DNA of 19,545 bases, taken from assembly GCA_017394925.1 (NCBI GenBank), contig JAFPWQ010000245.1, forward strand, positions 1 through 19,545, written 5' to 3'. The DNA comes from Synergistaceae bacterium (GTDB lineage: Bacteria > Synergistota > Synergistia > Synergistales > Aminobacteriaceae). Below are positions 15,037 through 19,545 of this stretch, one piece after another (the first letter of the stretch is position 1; every line of letters starts with the position of its first letter). The notes under the pieces are model-generated. The model searched no databases and was not told where the DNA came from. It worked only from the letters and a program-made list of their open reading frames with translations. Both the position numbers and the translations under genes were made by a program.

Positions 15037-15147
15037 AATAAAATTGCTCTCACGGACGAGACATAAGGCAGGACAGCAGGAGAACGCCCGCCGAGAAGAA
15101 ATTAATCACGCGTCATACACACACGCAGAAAGGAAAGATTAAACGAT

Positions 15148-17757
15148 ATGCTAAGATCATTATTCACAGCAGTAACGGGTGTTCGCGCTCACCAGACCAT
15201 GCTCGACGTAACGGGCAATAACATAAGCAACGCAAACACGACAGGCTTCAAGAAAGATAACACGATATTTGCGGATCTCATGTATCAGGCGAATAAATAC
15301 GCGTCAGGTGCAGGGGATACACGCGGAGGCATAAACCCCGCACAGGTAGGTTTAGGCGTAAGCGTCTCAGCGATTGAGACAATACACACTCAGGGATCAG
15401 GACAGTATACAGGCAATGCGGCGGATATGATGATTCAGGATAAGGGCTTCTTCGTGTATCAGGACGGAAGTCAGCAGCTCTACAGCCGTTCGGGTGCACT
15501 TATTCTTGATTCAAATTCCGATATGGTAATGTCTGGAACGGGCTATAGGTTACAGGGCTACAAAATGGAAGAGACCCCGTTAGACGGTTACCAGCAGGCC
15601 GCAGAACTCTCAACGGTGAATATCCCGTTAGGACAGAAGATAGATGCCAAAGCGACAACAAGAGTAGATTATCAGTGTAACTTAGACAGCAGAACGAATG
15701 CATATCTGCCGTATGGATTTGCAGATATTCCGTTTAATGTTGCGGCAGGCTGGAAGGGAAATTCAGCAGGTACGGCGAGAATTAACATGCGCGGCACCGA
15801 ATACGATATGAGCTTCACGACGGATTTCAACGCGACATATAACAACGTAGATAACACAGGAACAGATGTAAACTATCTCGACATCACGATAGCAAGCAGC
15901 GGATCAACATCAGTTCTTACGTTCGACATGACAGATATAGACAGCGAGACAGGCAAGCCTAATCTCAGCCTTCCGAAGATTAAAGCAGTTTACGAAGAAG
16001 ACGGAGAGACTATTGCGAGCTATGCACCCACAGCGGCAACAGGTGAAAAGGGTCTTGTAGGCTGGCTTGTAGAGAATGAAGACGATCCGACAGTCAAGCT
16101 CGTAACGGAGACTGAAATAGCGGCAATTGAAGCAGGATCACTAGATCAGGATGCACTCGATAAATATTACACGCCGGTTTATTCGTTTCCAGGTCAGACT
16201 CCCCCGATGTATTTCGCGGCCAAATATGACGATGATACAGGCACAATGAAGTTACGCAGTATTTCACTTCTTGATGAAAACAATAATGAGATACCAGCGA
16301 CAACGGCAGGACTTCTTGCAGATTTACAGAATGCAGAAACTCTCGGAATAGAGCGGGTCGAGGCAAGCAATACAGTTTTTACGTACAATGTGAAGGACAG
16401 CATGAACTATACGAGTTTCAGGCTCTCAGGTGCACCGACAATAGCAACAGCAACAGTAGCAGAAGGTGAAGCTGTGAATGTCTCGTATGATTTCATTGCA
16501 GAATTCGATGAAAGTATCACTGTAGGCGACAACACGAGTTCGGACATGGCCAGGACAGCCTCGAAAATGACGCTCTGGTATTATGGCTACAGCAATGCAG
16601 ATGCCGCTGAACTCACTGCTGAAGGAACAGCAGCGACAATCAGCAACGGAACAGTACCGGGTGTACCCGAAAGGATGCATAAACTCGAAGCAACTGTGTA
16701 TTTCAATCCTGACGGAACATTTGACTCTGTTGAATGGGCAGATTCAGTGAACGATAATGCTCCTTTAGGCTATCGAATCGTTGACGGAGCTTTGCCGGAC
16801 GGAACAGCAGCAGGTCCGAACTTCCAGATTGCAGTAGGCTCATCAAGCGCGACAAGCAGCAAGTCAGACACACTCACATTCAAGCAGGCTCAGAATCTCG
16901 ACAGCCCCGGCGCACTCGATAATGCAGGCGTATGGACAACACAAGGCACAACATATCAGGGCGGCTATCACACGACTAAATGCACGATCTATGACGATAA
17001 CGGAAAGACTCATACACTCGAAGTTGCATTCAAGAAGCTCACGGAGAATCGCTGGCGTTGGGAGGCATTCTTAGTTGAACAGGATGACTCTGGAGAAGAT
17101 CAGCTTGTGAATATCATTCCGACACCAAGCTCTGGCGAAATTGAATTTGACGGTTCCGGCAGAATCAGCAACGTTGTAACAGGCGACAATAACAACCAGA
17201 GACGCGGAGACGGCAACGAAAGATACCCGAATGCAGAAGTTGAAATTTCGATTCCTTTCAGTCTTAACGGTCAGCCCAACAGCACGGTAACTCTTAATTT
17301 CGGCGGCGGTGTTGGTTCAGGCGGAAGCGCATTAGACGGCGTAACTCAATTTGCATCAGAGACGACAACAAAACCAGTTTATCAGAACGGCTACACAATG
17401 GGAGTCCTCAAGAATTATTCCGTTGCTCAGGACGGCGTTATCACAGGCTCTTATGACAACGGCGTGAATATCCCGTTATACCGTGTTGCTCTTGCCACGT
17501 TCGCAAATGAACAGGGACTCGAAAAAGTCGGCAATACAATGTTCAAGGCAACAGTGAACTCAGGCAACGCTAATATTGACGGTGCTACGACCAACGGAAA
17601 AGGTTCTATCATGTCGCAGTATCTTGAGATGTCCAATGTCGATTTAACTGAAGAGTTCACGCACTTAATCATTGCGCAGAGAGGTTTCCAGGCTAATACA
17701 CGAGTCGTTACTGTGAGCGATCAGATTCTTGAAGAAGTTGTGAATCTTAAGAGATAA
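15148..17757 (+). CDS. flgE: Flagellar hook protein FlgE, large form
   Basis: FlgE forms the curved hook. Both ends are the conserved rod/hook D0-D1 parts: MLRSLFTAVTGVRAHQTMLD then VTGNNISNANTTGFKKDNTI at the N terminus, and YLEMSNVDLTEEFTHLIIAQ then RGFQANTRVVTVSDQILEEV at the C terminus. Between them is a long outward-facing region, making 869 aa where about 400-460 is usual, so extra surface domains are inserted around 190-600. Residues 160-182 read PLGQKIDAKATTRVDYQCNL, with Lys164 and Cys177 spaced 13 apart, as in the lysinoalanine-forming pair of spirochete hooks. A second Cys lies in HTTKCTIYDD. It is the last gene of the operon, and an intrinsic terminator follows. Start choice rests on the family N terminus; AAAGGAAA lies about 13 bases upstream. 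Confidence 0.97.
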   Translation: MLRSLFTAVTGVRAHQTMLDVTGNNISNANTTGFKKDNTIFADLMYQANKYASGAGDTRGGINPAQVGLGVSVSAIETIHTQGSGQYTGNAADMMIQDKGFFVYQDGSQQLYSRSGALILDSNSDMVMSGTGYRLQGYKMEETPLDGYQQAAELSTVNIPLGQKIDAKATTRVDYQCNLDSRTNAYLPYGFADIPFNVAAGWKGNSAGTARINMRGTEYDMSFTTDFNATYNNVDNTGTDVNYLDITIASSGSTSVLTFDMTDIDSETGKPNLSLPKIKAVYEEDGETIASYAPTAATGEKGLVGWLVENEDDPTVKLVTETEIAAIEAGSLDQDALDKYYTPVYSFPGQTPPMYFAAKYDDDTGTMKLRSISLLDENNNEIPATTAGLLADLQNAETLGIERVEASNTVFTYNVKDSMNYTSFRLSGAPTIATATVAEGEAVNVSYDFIAEFDESITVGDNTSSDMARTASKMTLWYYGYSNADAAELTAEGTAATISNGTVPGVPERMHKLEATVYFNPDGTFDSVEWADSVNDNAPLGYRIVDGALPDGTAAGPNFQIAVGSSSATSSKSDTLTFKQAQNLDSPGALDNAGVWTTQGTTYQGGYHTTKCTIYDDNGKTHTLEVAFKKLTENRWRWEAFLVEQDDSGEDQLVNIIPTPSSGEIEFDGSGRISNVVTGDNNNQRRGDGNERYPNAEVEISIPFSLNGQPNSTVTLNFGGGVGSGGSALDGVTQFASETTTKPVYQNGYTMGVLKNYSVAQDGVITGSYDNGVNIPLYRVALATFANEQGLEKVGNTMFKATVNSGNANIDGATTNGKGSIMSQYLEMSNVDLTEEFTHLIIAQRGFQANTRVVTVSDQILEEVVNLKR

Positions 17758-17798
17758 AAATAATTTTTAATTCGCAAATAATTCGCATAAATTTTTTT

Positions 17799-17830
17799 CC
17801 CCTGTCTTATTTACCGGGCAGGGGATTTTT
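17799..17830 (+). terminator. Intrinsic terminator of the flagellar operon
   Basis: CCCCTGTC (17799-17806) pairs with GGCAGGGG (17817-17824), eight pairs with one T-G wobble, around a 10-base loop. A TTTTT run follows at 17826-17830. It lies 41 bases after the flgE stop and between convergent genes. On the minus strand no T run follows, so it serves mainly the plus strand, although the hairpin may also slow transcription from the convergent gene. Confidence 0.88.
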
Positions 17831-17841
17831 GTTTGCATTTT

Positions 17842-18375
17842 TCATCTTGCAGGCTTAATTCCTACATACGTTGACGCATTATTGGTTACGAACCATAAAC
17901 CGTTTTCAAATTCCTTCATCCATACCATTCGCGGACTGTCTGCTCCCGAACTGATTAACGGAACTTTAAGATAATCTCTCTCCCATTGAGGCTGACCGGC
18001 AAAAACAAGCTCAAAATCATCCGGATTCATTGCATAATTATTTCTGGGGGAACTTCCTGCGGCAAAACTCCTGAAGATATGATGATATGCTGGATCCTTC
18101 AGACGCTCAGAAAATGTTGAGTATGAAGGCGAACGTTCTATCGGACTCTGTGAATGCAGAGAATATCTCAGCATCTTTTCTCCCTCTTCACGCATTGAAT
18201 TATTCATATACACGAACACCGCCTCAAAATACATTTTCAATGCTCCGTAATATGTCCTTCCTTCTGTCTGATAACGCGCATAAAATTCTGCATATGTATC
18301 CGGCAGACGGGCTTCCGCTGAAACACTCTGAATCATAAAAATAAAAATTACGAAAGCAAATAATTTTTTCTTCAT
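17842..18375 (-). CDS. Small exported protein of unknown function
   Basis: The gene is convergent with flgE. The start is taken as ATG 18375, because AGGAG at 18389-18385 lies 9 bases before it but directly against the other in-frame ATG at 18384. The 177-aa product has a signal peptide (MKKKLFAFVIFIFMIQSVSA, likely cleavage after SVSA). The mature part has aromatic-rich segments such as YAEFYARYQTEGRTYYGALK and a later stretch, MVWMKEFENGLWFVTNNAST, that looks like a beta hairpin near the end. No Cys follows the signal peptide, so it is not a lipoprotein, and no further membrane helix is seen. I recognise no catalytic motif and cannot name a family. The GLWFVTNNAST ending looks conserved-type, which suggests a real domain family rather than a random frame. 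The convergent terminator hairpin lies beyond its stop. Confidence 0.8.
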   Translation of the reverse strand: MKKKLFAFVIFIFMIQSVSAEARLPDTYAEFYARYQTEGRTYYGALKMYFEAVFVYMNNSMREEGEKMLRYSLHSQSPIERSPSYSTFSERLKDPAYHHIFRSFAAGSSPRNNYAMNPDDFELVFAGQPQWERDYLKVPLISSGADSPRMVWMKEFENGLWFVTNNASTYVGIKPAR

Positions 18376-18463
18376 GTGAATCATCTCCTGAGAAATTAAA
18401 TGAAATTTTAACTATGTTATCATGTCGCTGTTCATGCTACAAATCATAAGGAGGAATAACTTC

Positions 18464-19198
18464 ATGAAACGTTTTTTTGTTCTGTTATTACTGGTGATAC
18501 TTTCATGCGTTCCTGCGTTCGGAGCAGAATATCCTGAACTCGGAGTCTGTACAGGAGACAATGTGAGACTTCGCGAAGACCCCGGCACTGACGGAAAAAT
18601 TATCGGACGCGCTGACACCGGGACGCAATTCGTGATTCTCGGTGAGATTTATCTTGACGGTCAGAAATGGTACGAGATAGATCTCCCGACAGAAAAAGGC
18701 ACTGCATATATTATCGCAAGGTATGCTAATTGCGGCTGGTATTACGGCGATTACGGAAAAGTCATTCCAACGGGAAAAGATTTTATTGATGTCAGGCTCA
18801 CTTTCGGAATTTATCCTGTTAAGGCACGCGCACTTTTCGGAGAAGGCAGAAAGGACGAATTCGGGAATCTCGTTTATTCAGGTTTCACTCTGCGTTATGA
18901 TGACGAAAAAACTATACAGCAGGTTGAAATCAATAAACGCGGCTATGCTCTTGCAGGTGTTCAGGTTGGAGACAGCATGAAGAAATTATTGCAGCTCGGA
19001 ATGCCGGAAGATTATTTGAAGGACTTCCTTGATGCAATAAACAATACGAATGATGATGAACCCGTTGACGGCCCGGAAGGCTGGACATACAGAAATGAGG
19101 CAACAGAAGAAGAGATATTCTTTCAGTTCAGCATAAATGACAAGGGAGAGCCCATTGTTGATATGATACTCTGGACTCGTCCTGTCGCGGCAGGCTAA
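18464..19198 (+). CDS. Exported SH3b-domain protein
   Basis: AAGGAGG at 18448-18454 lies 9 bases before ATG 18464, so the frame, which is open from 18422, most likely starts here and makes 244 aa. Residues 1-20 are a signal peptide (MKRFFVLLLLVILSCVPAFG). Residues about 24-85 form a bacterial SH3 (SH3b, SH3_3-like) domain: GVCTGDNVRLREDPGTDGKI, then TGTQFVILGEIYLDGQKWYE and GTAYIIARY. SH3b domains often bind peptidoglycan or other ligands in the envelope. The rest (about 110-244), with PVKARALFGEGRKDEFGNLV and a later WTYRNEATEEEIFFQF stretch, is unknown. No catalytic wall-hydrolase motif is visible, so I do not call it an enzyme. It is divergent from the neighbouring small exported gene; the two starts are 88 bases apart. 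Confidence 0.85.
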   Translation: MKRFFVLLLLVILSCVPAFGAEYPELGVCTGDNVRLREDPGTDGKIIGRADTGTQFVILGEIYLDGQKWYEIDLPTEKGTAYIIARYANCGWYYGDYGKVIPTGKDFIDVRLTFGIYPVKARALFGEGRKDEFGNLVYSGFTLRYDDEKTIQQVEINKRGYALAGVQVGDSMKKLLQLGMPEDYLKDFLDAINNTNDDEPVDGPEGWTYRNEATEEEIFFQFSINDKGEPIVDMILWTRPVAAG

Positions 19199-19283
19199 AA
19201 ATAACGCTCATGTTTTGCTATACTTAATGCAATAATATTTTCCCCGCGCAAAATTTACTTTACACAGGAGGTTTCGATTCATC

Positions 19284-19545
19284 ATGAATGAATTTGAACA
19301 GAGATTAGCGAAACATTATGACGAACTCAAATGGCTGTACTATGAGCTTTACGGCAGTGATAAGCAGGCATTCGATTATTTTTGTTCGATGCTCAAAAAG
19401 TCATGGCTCTCAAGAAATGAATTGCTTCGTGAACTCGATGACGCAAGAATCAGCGACCCCGAATGGTATGCAGGCAATGACATTATCGGCATGATGATGT
19501 ACACGGAATGCTTTGCGAAAAATCTTCAGGGCGTGAAATCACATC
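19284..19545 (+). CDS. Amylosucrase-like GH13 enzyme, N-terminal part, cut by window edge
   Basis: The frame starts at ATG 19284 (AGGAGG at 19266-19271, 12 bases upstream) and runs off the right edge with 87 complete codons. It reads NEFEQRLAKHYDELKWLYYE then LYGSDKQAFDYFCSMLKKSW, LLRELDDARISDPEWYAGND and IIGMMMYTECFAKNLQGVKS. The layout matches the N-terminal helical domain and first part of the barrel of amylosucrase and related GH13 enzymes (helical domain, then PxWF..-like, then GY-like barrel opening with YxxxFAxxLxGL). Those enzymes move glucosyl from sucrose to an alpha-glucan or split related sugars. No catalytic residues are within the window, so substrate and activity cannot be told; an alpha-amylase or sucrose-splitting relative is equally possible. 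Confidence 0.75.
   Translation, partial: MNEFEQRLAKHYDELKWLYYELYGSDKQAFDYFCSMLKKSWLSRNELLRELDDARISDPEWYAGNDIIGMMMYTECFAKNLQGVKSH

Noticed and set aside
15037..15147. A small gene or longer FlgD tail between flgD and flgE
   Set aside because: All frames are closed by stops within a few dozen bases; only the ribosome binding site of flgE is seen in these 111 bases.
19178..19200. Terminator at the end of the SH3b gene (CCTGT / GCAGG hairpin)
   Set aside because: The stem is only five pairs with one wobble, lies inside the coding end, and is followed by A residues, not T.
19205..19240. A promoter for the amylosucrase-like gene around TTGCTA and TATACT
   Set aside because: The possible -35 and -10 boxes overlap or have wrong spacing, so I cannot support a specific promoter.

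Overview
The window looks like a stretch of chromosome from a flagellated Gram-negative (diderm) anaerobe. A lineage near the Synergistota is my best guess, from the LptF/G-LpxI pair, the gene order and the overall character of the proteins, but I could not test it by a search. Base composition is moderate (roughly 40-45% G+C by eye). TGA, TAA and TAG are all used as stops, so the standard bacterial code applies. I see no tRNA, rRNA, CRISPR array, transposase or phage gene.

Positions 1-4744, minus strand: a tightly packed cell-envelope operon. It is read from an exported DUF4139-type protein, through a membrane protein with PAS-like and degenerate GGDEF-like regions, an LptF/LptG-family lipopolysaccharide permease and LpxI (lipid A synthesis), into a further gene cut by the window edge. 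Several junctions overlap by 1 to 8 bases, and LpxI probably starts at a TTG that overlaps the stop of the permease gene.

Positions 4745-5097: a divergent intergenic region. It holds an inverted repeat (ATGACAC, 15 nt, GTGTCAT), two back-to-back TATAAT hexamers, a tandem 11-mer, and a small reading frame that would run almost up to fliE but carries one in-frame TGA. A stem-loop begins directly after that TGA.

Positions 5098-17757, plus strand: a long flagellar operon, fliE-fliF-fliG-fliH-fliI-[RelB-like antitoxin, RelE/ParE-like toxin]-fliJ-lytic transglycosylase-motE/ylxF-like-fliK-flgD-flgE. It encodes the MS-ring, rotor switch, export ATPase with its regulators, a wall-cutting enzyme, the hook-length ruler, the hook cap and the hook. 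Two things break the usual layout: a toxin-antitoxin pair fitted between fliI and fliJ, and a terminator-like hairpin between fliF and fliG whose left arm could also pair with the fliG ribosome binding site. The hook protein is very large and carries a Lys and a Cys spaced like the pair that forms a lysinoalanine crosslink in spirochete hooks. The operon ends at a clear intrinsic terminator.

Positions 17842-19545: accessory genes. A small exported protein lies on the minus strand, convergent with flgE. Divergent from it is an exported SH3b-domain protein. The beginning of an amylosucrase-like GH13 enzyme is cut by the right edge.
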